NCBI GenBank assembly: GCA_014874455.1
Contig: JADBJL010000057.1
Span: 1 to 35,749, forward strand
Length of the DNA: 35,749 nt
Direction: 5' to 3'
Origin: Thermomicrobiaceae bacterium
Lineage (GTDB): Bacteria > Chloroflexota > Chloroflexia > Thermomicrobiales > Thermomicrobiaceae
Made by a program: the position numbers and the translations under genes. This document shows, piece by piece, positions 7,715-15,156 of this stretch. Every line of letters begins with the position of its first letter. Positions within the stretch are counted from its first letter, which is position 1. The notes under the pieces were generated by a model. That model did no database searches. It had not been told where the DNA came from and saw nothing but the letters and a program-made list of their open reading frames with translations.

Positions 7715-8959
7715 CTAGCGACCAAGAAGTTCACAGATGAACGTCAGCTCGTCCTCGATCATTCGCGTGATCAGGAAACGGCGGCGCACGTGCTCCTTGC
7801 CTCGCCGCGCCAACCGCCGAGCCTCGTCCCGATGGTCAAGCAGGTACCGCACACGCTCGATGAAGCCCGGCTCGTCGAGCGGATCGACCAGCAGCGCGTC
7901 GGCAGCCGCTGGCACCTGCAGCGCTATCCCACCGGTGCGTCCCGCGACGATGGGCGTCTCCTTCCACAACGTCTCGCTGACCACGAGCCCGAACCCCTCC
8001 CGAATCGACTTCTGGATCGCGACATCGGCACAGTGCTGGAAAGCGTTCACCTCCACACTGCTGATTCCGGTGAGATTACTACCCACGTGGATATCAGGGT
8101 CATCACCCGCATCAGCTCGGATCTGCTCGTAGAGATACCAGCCCTCCGGGTCATCGTGAGCCATCGAGCCGAGGAGGGCAAGCTGCAGTCCCGGAACGGC
8201 CTCACGGACAGCACGGTAAATTCGCAGCACCCCCAGGGGATCCTTCCAGGGATCGAAGCGCGAGACCTGGAGAAGGAGCGGGCGACGCCGGTCGACGCCG
8301 TGCCAGGTGACGATGCGCTCGCAGACGTCGGCCGGCAGTCCGATGTTCTTGGGGCTGAGCGGATCGATCCCGGGGGGAATGATTCGAACCCGCCTGCGCC
8401 GCAATGAGGGCAGGACGAACGATTCCAAGGTGAAGATGAATGCATCGTATGGCTCCAGAAAGGGGGTGAGAAAGTCGGCGACTTCCGGGTTGGGCTCGGA
8501 GGTATCGATGTGGCACCGCCAGATCCAGCGCCCTCGCGCGTTGGCTTGGAAATGCCTAATCGCTGCTGGCTGCGGGTCGTGGACGATATAGACATCGTAG
8601 TTGCCGTCCAACCGGCCGGCGTTCGCCGCGCTATTGTGCAGGTAGATCTCCTTCGCTTCGGGCGCGAGCGTGTAGCGTCCACCTTGCAGCGCGTTATGAA
8701 TCCCCTTCGTCACCTCGAAGAAGCGCGTGTCACCGGCAATCACCTGCCAGTCCACCTGCAGGCCGAGCCCGAGGAGCAATGCCACCTCCGAACGAAGGAG
8801 TTCGGAGACGCCTCCCCCATACGGAGTGGCGTTGATGTGGACAATGCGGACACCGCGCAGTCGATCTGACAGCGCACGCAACCGGGTGATCACGTCCTCG
8901 CCGACGAGCGGCTGGTAGGAGTCCAGCGGCATCGGGGTGAGATCGACACGATGCAACAT
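7715..8959 (-). CDS. treT: Trehalose synthase TreT (glycosyltransferring, GT4)
   Basis: The 414-residue GT-B glycosyltransferase matches the TreT family (trehalose glycosyltransferring synthase, EC 2.4.1.245), which makes trehalose from NDP-glucose and glucose. The N-terminal domain carries VHINATPYGGGVSELL (40-55), typical of TreT. The C-terminal nucleotide-binding domain has QVSRFDPWKDPLG (231-243, with Arg234 and Lys239) and the retaining-enzyme E-x7-E motif EGFGLVVSE (Glu321 and Glu329). Length agrees with the archaeal and thermophilic bacterial enzymes. The gene follows pncB after 44 bases and precedes the DksA-like gene. Trehalose acts as a compatible solute or thermoprotectant. Trehalose phosphorylase-type relatives share the fold, so substrate direction is inferred. 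Confidence 0.88.
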   Translation of the reverse strand: MLHRVDLTPMPLDSYQPLVGEDVITRLRALSDRLRGVRIVHINATPYGGGVSELLRSEVALLLGLGLQVDWQVIAGDTRFFEVTKGIHNALQGGRYTLAPEAKEIYLHNSAANAGRLDGNYDVYIVHDPQPAAIRHFQANARGRWIWRCHIDTSEPNPEVADFLTPFLEPYDAFIFTLESFVLPSLRRRRVRIIPPGIDPLSPKNIGLPADVCERIVTWHGVDRRRPLLLQVSRFDPWKDPLGVLRIYRAVREAVPGLQLALLGSMAHDDPEGWYLYEQIRADAGDDPDIHVGSNLTGISSVEVNAFQHCADVAIQKSIREGFGLVVSETLWKETPIVAGRTGGIALQVPAAADALLVDPLDEPGFIERVRYLLDHRDEARRLARRGKEHVRRRFLITRMIEDELTFICELLGR

Positions 8960-9003
8960 GGGTGCGCTCCTTAACCAGCTTGCGCCGGGCCGCTAACGCC
9001 TCG

Positions 9004-10368
9004 TCAAAGCCCCTCGCGTGTCCGGATCATAGTGACGGCGTCCTGCTGGCGTGCCCGGAGTACAGGGCTGAGCTGCACCGGATAAGGCTCCACCCGATCG
9101 ATGCGTCGCAGCGCCTCCGGTAGTCGCTCCATCTCAGCGAGGTGCTCCGCACGGAGCACCGCCAGCGACGGGAGCTCCAGTACCTGCCCACCACGCATCA
9201 CCGGCTGGAGCAACGGTCGCCACTCGGGCCCCGGTGGTGCCTCGTCGCGCGCGGCGATCACATCCCCGTCGTACCGCCCGTTCTCCGCGGTATGCCGCCA
9301 GACCTGCTTCGCCCCGACGAGGGTCTGCTTGCCTGTGCTGAGCTTCAACGCCGGGTGGCCTGCGTACTCGACCAGTTTGTAGGCCATATCGACGAGTGGA
9401 GCGTCGTCGGAGGTGCCGAGCCGGGAACCGACACCGAAGCCGTCGATGGGCGCGCCGGCTCGAGTGAACTCTGCCAGCGCGTACTCGTCGAGCCCTCCAC
9501 TCGCGAAGATTTCGATTTCCGGGAACCCCGCTTCGTCCAGGATTCGCCGAACCTGGTAGCTTAGGGCGATCAGGTCGCCGCTGTCCAGGCGCACTGCGCG
9601 TACCCGCCGGCCTTCCGCCCGCAGCTCGCGCGCGACCTGGACTGCATGCTGTGCACCGCGAAGCGTGTCGTACGTATCGATGAGCAAGACCGGATCCCCC
9701 GGGTAGGTGCGCGCGAATGCCCGAAAGGCCTCGAGCTCGGAAGGGAAGGCCTCGATGAACGAGTGGGCGACCGTGCCGGTTACCGGGATCCCGTAGATTT
9801 CCCCGGCCAGGACGTTGCTCGTCGAGGCAAAGCCAGCCAGATAGGCCGCCCGCGCTGCAGCCAACCCCGCATCCAAACTGGGTGTCCGTCGCAGACCGAA
9901 GTCCACGAGGGTCTTCCCGGGCGCTGCTATCCGGCAGCGCGCCGCCTTCGTCGCGACCAGGCTCGGATAGTGAATCGCGTTGAGCACGACCGTTTCGATA
10001 AGCTGTGCCTGAAGGATCGGTGCCTCCACTTCCAGTATCGGCTCGTCTGGAAACAGCACCGTACCTTCACGCACTGCCCACACGTCGCCCGTAAACCGGA
10101 AGTCCGCCAGGCTATCGACGAACTCGCGCGGCAGTACCGGGAGCGAGCGCAAGTACGCGAGGGCGTCTGCGTCGAAACGAAGCTGCGACAGGTACCGGAG
10201 CGCTTCAGCAATGCCTGCCACGACCAGAAAACTCCGGTTCGGCGGGAGTTTCCGGACATACAGGCTGAAGACCGCCTTACCCTGCATCCCTAAGGTATGG
10301 TAGCTGGCGGCCATCGTCAGCTCGTAGAGATCCGTCGAGAGCGCGACCTCGTGCGGTGTCGGGGACAT
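9004..10368 (-). CDS. pncB: Nicotinate phosphoribosyltransferase
   Basis: This enzyme of the NAD salvage pathway (EC 6.3.4.21) condenses nicotinate with PRPP, coupled to ATP hydrolysis. The 454-residue product shows STDLYELTMA (11-20), VDFGLRRTPS (155-164), the likely phosphorylated His202 in TVAHSFIEAF, IDTYDT (230-235), RLDSGDL and the phosphate-binding end GFGVGSRLGTS. ATG 10368 is chosen because homologous sequence begins just after it. A GTG at 10410, overlapping the stop codon of the sigma-like gene, and a TTG at 10380 are in-frame alternatives, and the ribosome binding sites do not settle the matter. It lies between the sigma-like gene and treT on the same strand, hinting that NAD recycling is co-expressed with stress functions. 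Confidence 0.9.
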   Translation of the reverse strand: MSPTPHEVALSTDLYELTMAASYHTLGMQGKAVFSLYVRKLPPNRSFLVVAGIAEALRYLSQLRFDADALAYLRSLPVLPREFVDSLADFRFTGDVWAVREGTVLFPDEPILEVEAPILQAQLIETVVLNAIHYPSLVATKAARCRIAAPGKTLVDFGLRRTPSLDAGLAAARAAYLAGFASTSNVLAGEIYGIPVTGTVAHSFIEAFPSELEAFRAFARTYPGDPVLLIDTYDTLRGAQHAVQVARELRAEGRRVRAVRLDSGDLIALSYQVRRILDEAGFPEIEIFASGGLDEYALAEFTRAGAPIDGFGVGSRLGTSDDAPLVDMAYKLVEYAGHPALKLSTGKQTLVGAKQVWRHTAENGRYDGDVIAARDEAPPGPEWRPLLQPVMRGGQVLELPSLAVLRAEHLAEMERLPEALRRIDRVEPYPVQLSPVLRARQQDAVTMIRTREGL

Positions 10369-10409
10369 GCGAGCGCTCAAACCCTTCCGATCTCGTCGAG
10401 TGCCCGGCA

Positions 10410-11141
10410 CTAGGCGATCTCGGAGTACCTCAGTTCCCTCAACGCCTCGGCTAAGAACGCTCGGCTGATCTCAACGATCGAGCGTACCTGGTCGACCGGT
10501 ATCCCCTCAGCCGAAGCGATGACGACATCGTCCCAGCGGTCGATGGTTCGCATCAAGAACACTTCACGCCAGAGCTCCGGCAAGCGATCGAGCGCCTGAT
10601 CCAGGATCGATCGGGTCTCCTGCGTGAGCAGCATCTCTTCTGGCAACTCCGCGTGCGGGTCGGCGAGGATGTCGATCAGGCGCACCACTTGGTCGGGCCA
10701 GTCCTCGCCGACCAGCGCTACCGGTTCCTCGAGCGAGCGCTCGTGCTCGATCCGCCTCCGCTCGGCATCGATGGAACTCCTGATCACTCGCCGTGCGAGG
10801 CGGCGCAACCACCGGAACAAGCCCTGCTGCGGGGCATCGTTCGCATGCTGCAAGGCGCGGACGAGGACGGTATCGATGAGCTCGTCCTCGCTGAGCGTGT
10901 TGGGCGGGATCGTGCCCAGGCTGATCGACCGCGCCAGTTCCCGGCGAATGAAACGCCGAAGCGGTCGCACGTGCTCGACCAGTTGGGCCGCGAGTACCCT
11001 CCGTTGCTCGGCGAGCGTCATCCCGCCGGAAGACTCTCCCCGTTCCATCGCTTCTCGCTCGATGTGCGCATGCAGCCGATCGAGCAGTCGCTGTTTCAGC
11101 TCCCGCTCCGGGTCGGCCGCGCCGCGGTCTTCGACGGACAC
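10410..11141 (-). CDS. Sigma-70-family (ECF-like) RNA polymerase sigma factor
   Basis: The 243-residue protein has an N-terminal charged extension of about 55 residues. A sigma region-2-like block follows (about 60-130: LRRFIRREL, DELIDTVLVRALQ, GLFRWLRRLARRVIRSSIDAERRR), then a linker and a region-4-like block (about 178-238: LDQALDRLPELWREVFLMR, IPVDQVRSIVEISRAFLAEALREL). The layout is that of ECF sigma factors, but the region-2 promoter-melting segment and the region-4 recognition helix are poor matches to consensus. GTG at 11139-11141 is supported by AAGGAGG seven bases upstream. It follows an HPF-like gene by 113 bases; no obvious anti-sigma factor is adjacent. Promoter specificity is unknown, and it could be a divergent regulator rather than a true sigma factor. 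Confidence 0.75.
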   Translation of the reverse strand: MSVEDRGAADPERELKQRLLDRLHAHIEREAMERGESSGGMTLAEQRRVLAAQLVEHVRPLRRFIRRELARSISLGTIPPNTLSEDELIDTVLVRALQHANDAPQQGLFRWLRRLARRVIRSSIDAERRRIEHERSLEEPVALVGEDWPDQVVRLIDILADPHAELPEEMLLTQETRSILDQALDRLPELWREVFLMRTIDRWDDVVIASAEGIPVDQVRSIVEISRAFLAEALRELRYSEIA

Positions 11142-11254
11142 CTCAAATCCTCCTTCAGTATGCTATACGGTCGTCGCGCCTTGCTTCAGACGGGTCGCTC
11201 GCGCCTCGCACCAGTGCGCTGCCGAAGGTCGGCCGCTGCACCATCGACCAGGGT

Positions 11255-11626
11255 TCACTCGCTGCTTTCGGGCGGCACCGGCGGCTTCACCGTCCCAGGA
11301 TGCTGGCGTGCCCGGCGAATGACATCCTCATGGTGCAGCTTGGAGAAGAAGCGCTCGATCTCGTCATACAGGTCGCTGAAAGCATCCCGCAGTGCCTGTG
11401 CCGGGTTTCGCCCCTCGCCGCGGGTCACAAGATCGCGATCAGGGACACGCAAGAGCAAGCGCGCAGTATAGGTATCGCTGCGCTGGTGATGCTCCATCGT
11501 GATATCGAGCTGGGGCAGGTCGTCGGGAAGGTCAGCCAGGCGCCGCTCGAGCACGCGAATCTCGCGCTCGACGACGTGTTGAACCTTCGCCTGCTCGACG
11601 CCCAGGTCGTGATACCGGAACTGCAT
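11255..11626 (-). CDS. HPF/RaiA-type ribosome-associated hibernation factor
   Basis: The 123-residue protein fits the short HPF/RaiA (sigma-54 modulation, S30AE) fold: an opening strand MQFRYHDLGV, a long helix (EQAKVQHVVEREIRVLERRL), a strand LDITMEHH, then TYTARLLLRVPDRDLVTRGEGRNPAQALRDAFSDLYDEIERF, where the basic/Asp-Ala-Phe pattern is typical. Such proteins bind the 30S decoding centre and hold ribosomes inactive in stationary phase or stress. The start is ATG 11626 because TAGGAGGAG lies immediately before it; an open frame continues upstream but has no family resemblance. There is no long-HPF C-terminal dimerisation domain, only a Pro-rich tail. It heads the run with the sigma-like gene and is divergent from hsp20. 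Confidence 0.82.
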   Translation of the reverse strand: MQFRYHDLGVEQAKVQHVVEREIRVLERRLADLPDDLPQLDITMEHHQRSDTYTARLLLRVPDRDLVTRGEGRNPAQALRDAFSDLYDEIERFFSKLHHEDVIRRARQHPGTVKPPVPPESSE

Positions 11627-11814
11627 CGCTCCTCCTATCAACTGTGTCCAGTCGACTCCGATGACGTGTCCCAGCGACATCTCACGTGTCGTCGATTGAG
11701 CATAACATGCTGCACAGGTGCAAGCGGGGCAGGAGCAGCGGTGCCGGTTAGCGAAGATAGCGGGTACACTTGCTGCAGTGGCCCGCAAGGATTGTGTGAC
11801 GGAAGGGGGCTGCG
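11627..11814. promoter_or_regulatory. Divergent hpf-like / hsp20 control region
   Basis: The 188-base spacer must hold the promoters of both divergent genes. Candidates are TACACT at 11765-11770 for hsp20 and, on the minus strand, TATGCT near 11698-11703 for the hpf-like gene. Neither has a good -35 at normal spacing. The spacer has no CIRCE repeat (TTAGCACTC-N9-GAGTGCTAA). Promoter placement is tentative. Confidence 0.35.
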
Positions 11815-12243
11815 ATGAGCATCACTGGCTGGTCACCACTCCGTGAACTGGAGACGCTCCGTGAGCGGCTCGATCGGTTGGTCTCGGAGCTCACCGGCCG
11901 TGAAGGCGGCATGCTGGCGGTGCCGCTCGACGTGCAGGAAACGGCTGACTCGATCATTGTTCGTGCGTCCATGCCTGGCTTCAAGCCCGAGGATATCGCT
12001 GTCGAAATCAGCCGGGGCGTCCTCACCATTCGGGGCGAGAGCCGCGAAGAGCGTGAGGAGACCGGCGGCACCTGGCACCTCAAGGAGCGCCGGGTCGGCA
12101 CCGTCTATCGCGCCGTGACCTTGCCTGCGCCAGTGAAGGAAGACCAGGCGCAGGCATCGCTGGAACACGGTGTGCTGGAGATCCGCCTGCCGAAGGCCGA
12201 GCCAGCCCCGCAGCGCCGCATCCCCATTCAGGTACGCTCCTGA
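11815..12243 (+). CDS. Small heat-shock protein, Hsp20/alpha-crystallin family
   Basis: The 142-residue chaperone has a short N-terminal arm with WSPLRELETLRERLDRL, then an alpha-crystallin domain (about 35-128) opening with VPLDVQETADSIIVRASMPG. The domain includes the GVLTIRGE strand (68-75) and the conserved ASLEHGVLEIRLPK block (114-127). The C-terminal IPI motif (136-138) is the I-x-I anchor that links dimers into oligomers. GGAAGGGGG lies before the ATG. These ATP-independent holdases bind unfolding proteins under heat stress. The gene is monocistronic, with a hairpin directly downstream, and is divergent from the ribosome-hibernation gene. Confidence 0.95.
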   Translation: MSITGWSPLRELETLRERLDRLVSELTGREGGMLAVPLDVQETADSIIVRASMPGFKPEDIAVEISRGVLTIRGESREEREETGGTWHLKERRVGTVYRAVTLPAPVKEDQAQASLEHGVLEIRLPKAEPAPQRRIPIQVRS

Positions 12244-12261
12244 GTTCGACGTGCCGACCGA

Positions 12262-12291
12262 AGCCGGGGCGCGTTCCATCGCGCCCCGGCT
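12262..12291. terminator. Bidirectional GC-rich terminator hairpin
   Basis: A perfect 12-bp inverted repeat (AGCCGGGGCGCG / CGCGCCCCGGCT) with a 6-base loop lies between convergent hsp20 and nrdJ. Its right arm includes the first two positions of the nrdJ stop codon on the minus strand (TAG at 12290-12292). No T-tract follows on either side, so it may end transcription by a non-canonical route or protect 3' ends. Confidence 0.65.
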
Positions 12292-14074
12292 AGCCTGCAG
12301 CCCGCCGGTTCATCGACACCTCGACCGGGACGGTCTCCTCGCCCAGGCAACTCAAGCAGTGACCGAGCACCTGGAGAACCTGGCCGCGCGGAGAGCCCTC
12401 GCGAAAGACGGTCACGCCCTTACAGCCAAGCTGGTGTGCCAGCGTAAACGCCTGACGGACGTCATCGACCGTCGCCTCCTGGCGCAGGTTGATCGTCTTG
12501 CTCACCGCGTTCTCCACATGGCGTTGGACAGCAGCCTGAATCGCCAGGTGCTCGGCTGGCGAGATTTCGTCCGCCACCCGAAAGAGCATGCGCAGGGACT
12601 CTGGCAGGTCATCCCGGTGGCTGATGGTTCCGGTCACCTCGATGTCGCGCAGGAGTTCGGGGTCGAGTCGCCCCAAGCGCTGCAGCGCGCGGAGCAGGAG
12701 CGGATGCGGCTCGATGACCCCGATGAACTCCCCGACATGCTGGTAGGCCAGCGCATAGAGTGGTTCGATCCCGCTGGAACATCCAGCGATGATGCTGATG
12801 CTCCCGGTCGGCGCAACCGTCGTCACCGTGGCGTTCCGCCGTGGCTGCTGTCCAGCACTGGCATAGCGGCTGATCGGGAAGTTGGGGAACGGCCCTCGCT
12901 GGCTCGCCAGAGCCTGGCTCGCCGCCACCGCAGCGTGCTGGATCAGCCCCATCACCCGGTCGGCGACTTGCACAGCGGGTGGTGAGCCATAGGGGATCTC
13001 GAGGTGGAGCAGGAGATCGGCAAAGCCCATAATGCCGAGTCCCACCTTCCGGTTCGCCTTGCACATCGCCTCGATTTCCGGAGTCGGATAGCGCGATACC
13101 TCGAGCAGGTTATCGAGAAACCGGATCGCGATGCCAGCGGCTCGAACCAACTCCTCCTCGTTGAGGAATGCCCGGCCATCGTGCTCCTGGATAAACGCGG
13201 CGAGGTTCAGCGACCCCAGGCAGCAGGCCTCGTAGGGAAGCAGCGGCACCTCTCCGCAGGGATTAGTGGCCTCCAGGGGGCCGAGCGCTGGAGTCGGGTT
13301 ATCGCGCTCGATACGGTCGAAGAAGAGCAACCCCGGGTCGCCGACCGCCCAGGCGTTCTCGGCCATCTCGTCGAGCAGTGCCTTGGCGTTGATAGTCGCC
13401 TGCGCGGCACCGGTGCGCGGATTGATCAGCTCGACCTCGCGCCCCTCCGCCGCTGCGGCCATGAACGCATCGGTCACCAGCACGGAGAAATTGAAGTGAG
13501 TGAACGCCTGCGGATCTCGCTTCGCCGCGATGAACTCACGCACATCGGGGTGATCGAAGCGCAGGATGGCCATGTTGGCCCCACCGCGCACGCTCTCGGT
13601 CGCGATCACGTCGCTGGCGACATCGAAGATCCGAATGAACGACACCGGGCCCGAGGACGGGCGCTTCGTCGAGCGGACGAGGTCGCCGCGCGGCCGCAGG
13701 TGCGTGAAGTTAAACCCCGTACCGCCGCCGCTTTGCTGGATAATGGCTGCGTCGCGCAGCGCCTTGAAGATGCCGTCGAGAGAATCGGGTACCGGTAGGA
13801 CGAAACACGCGAGCAATTGCCCGAGCTCCGTTCCAGCGTTGATCAGGGTCGGGGTGTTCGGTAGGAAGCGTCGGGTGGTCATGAGCTCGTGGAACTGCTC
13901 AGCCACGGCCTGCTCATCGTGCCTGCCCGGGAAGGCGCCCTCTGCCGCGGCGATCGCCCTCGCCACACGCCAGAACAGTTCCTCCTCTGTCTCGATGACC
14001 TGTCCCTGCTCGTCCCGCCGCAGGTAGCGGGCTCGTAGGAGTTGTCGTGCTGTCTCGGACAGTTCGAGCGCCAT
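12290..14074 (-). CDS. nrdJ: Class II (adenosylcobalamin-dependent) ribonucleotide reductase
   Basis: The 594-residue enzyme makes deoxyribonucleotides using a B12-generated thiyl radical. By spacing with the known Thermotoga enzyme, the active site is Asn271, the radical Cys273 and Glu275 in NPCGE, with the redox pair Cys90 (LLACFVLP) and Cys284 (YEACCLG). The substrate loops QQSGGGTGFNF (113-123) and APTGSISIIAGCSSGIEP (421-438) are intact. No N-terminal ATP-cone is seen. The C-terminus is short: it keeps a CxxC (Cys573, Cys576) able to relay electrons but lacks the longer Cys-rich zinc-ribbon tail of many NrdJ proteins. The gene stands alone and is divergent from nth. I see no cobalamin riboswitch in the 200 bases upstream. 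Confidence 0.94.
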   Translation of the reverse strand: MALELSETARQLLRARYLRRDEQGQVIETEEELFWRVARAIAAAEGAFPGRHDEQAVAEQFHELMTTRRFLPNTPTLINAGTELGQLLACFVLPVPDSLDGIFKALRDAAIIQQSGGGTGFNFTHLRPRGDLVRSTKRPSSGPVSFIRIFDVASDVIATESVRGGANMAILRFDHPDVREFIAAKRDPQAFTHFNFSVLVTDAFMAAAAEGREVELINPRTGAAQATINAKALLDEMAENAWAVGDPGLLFFDRIERDNPTPALGPLEATNPCGEVPLLPYEACCLGSLNLAAFIQEHDGRAFLNEEELVRAAGIAIRFLDNLLEVSRYPTPEIEAMCKANRKVGLGIMGFADLLLHLEIPYGSPPAVQVADRVMGLIQHAAVAASQALASQRGPFPNFPISRYASAGQQPRRNATVTTVAPTGSISIIAGCSSGIEPLYALAYQHVGEFIGVIEPHPLLLRALQRLGRLDPELLRDIEVTGTISHRDDLPESLRMLFRVADEISPAEHLAIQAAVQRHVENAVSKTINLRQEATVDDVRQAFTLAHQLGCKGVTVFREGSPRGQVLQVLGHCLSCLGEETVPVEVSMNRRAAG

Positions 14075-14282
14075 AGTCGCCTCCGATACTCACGAACTGC
14101 GTGGACGGGGTAGCAGCCTCGCTTCTCACGAAGCATGGTACACGCGCAAGCATACCGAAACTCGGGTTCCGGCCGTGATCGCGAGAGGATCGAAGGCTTC
14201 GGCCGCGGCACCGGTATACTCTATCGAGCGACATCGGCTGACCGCTTCGCTCCGACCTGGGCCGTTCGCTGGGAGACGCTCG

Positions 14283-15080
14283 ATGAACCTGAGCAGCCCC
14301 AACGCGGTGAACGAAGCCGCCCACGCTGAACACCACAGGAAGATCGAGCAGATCCTCGCTGCGCTCGAGGCATGCTACGGCCGGCCCGTTCACCACCAGC
14401 ACGGGGACGTATTGGAAGAACTCGTCGGCACCATCCTTTCCCAGAACACCTCGGATGTCAACAGCGAACGGGCGTACCGGTCGTTGCGCCAGACGTTTCC
14501 TGACTGGCGTGGCCTCACCCGCGCAAGCGACGACGAGATCGCCGAGGCTATACGTTCGGCGGGTTTGAGCCGCCAAAAGGCACCCGCGATTCGGGCAGCG
14601 GTCGCGGCGCTTCTCGACGACGGGTACGAGGAACGAGTGCGCTGGCTTCGTGAGGCCCCGCTGGAGGAAGCACGCGCCTGGCTCCAATCGCTGCCCGGGG
14701 TGGGCCCGAAGACGGCCGCCTGCGTCCTCCTCTTCGCTCTCGGCCGCCCGGCGCTCCCCATCGATACACACGTCTACCGGGTCTCTCAACGCCTGGGGCT
14801 TCTTCCACCGGGTATCTCGGCGAGTGCCGCTCACCGCTCTTTGGAATCCCTCGTGCCTTCCGAGGACGTTTTCCGGTTTCATGTGCTCCTCATCCGCCAC
14901 GGGCGCGCTGTCTGTCGTGCTCGCCGTCCGATGTGCGAACGCTGTGTGATCACTGACCTCTGCGACTACTACAATCGAGCGCAGCGGGCAAGCCATCCGA
15001 CCCGCGAGCGGCACGGTGCTCAGCAGACGCAGCCAGCCGCTCGCCAGCCTGTCGACGCTCATCGATCATCTCAGGGATAG
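14283..15080 (+). CDS. nth: Endonuclease III (DNA glycosylase/AP lyase)
   Basis: This 265-residue HhH-GPD base-excision repair enzyme removes oxidised pyrimidines and nicks the abasic site. The helix-hairpin-helix LPGVGPKTAACVLL carries catalytic Lys143, catalytic Asp161 lies in LPIDTHVYRVSQRLG, and the [4Fe-4S] loop is complete as C211-x6-C218-x2-C221-x5-C227. ATG 14283 has GGGAG seven bases upstream; an in-frame upstream start at 14175 would add an unconserved 36-residue leader. The protein ends with a basic, Gln-rich tail of about 35 residues not typical of the family. It is divergent from nrdJ and is followed co-directionally by the metallo-hydrolase gene. Confidence 0.93.
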   Translation: MNLSSPNAVNEAAHAEHHRKIEQILAALEACYGRPVHHQHGDVLEELVGTILSQNTSDVNSERAYRSLRQTFPDWRGLTRASDDEIAEAIRSAGLSRQKAPAIRAAVAALLDDGYEERVRWLREAPLEEARAWLQSLPGVGPKTAACVLLFALGRPALPIDTHVYRVSQRLGLLPPGISASAAHRSLESLVPSEDVFRFHVLLIRHGRAVCRARRPMCERCVITDLCDYYNRAQRASHPTRERHGAQQTQPAARQPVDAHRSSQG

Positions 15081-15156
15081 TCAGCCGCCGCAGCGACCGG
15101 GCACGGTTCCGCGCGGGCTTTCGTCTCGAGACGCACCGGATGGGAAGTGGAGCGAG

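Noticed and set aside
11627-11814. CIRCE or similar heat-shock operator before hsp20
   Set aside because: No TTAGCACTC-N9-GAGTGCTAA or recognisable variant is present.
14075-14282. Cobalamin riboswitch upstream of the B12-dependent reductase
   Set aside because: The leader is short for this riboswitch, and no B12-box-like conserved core is seen on the minus strand.
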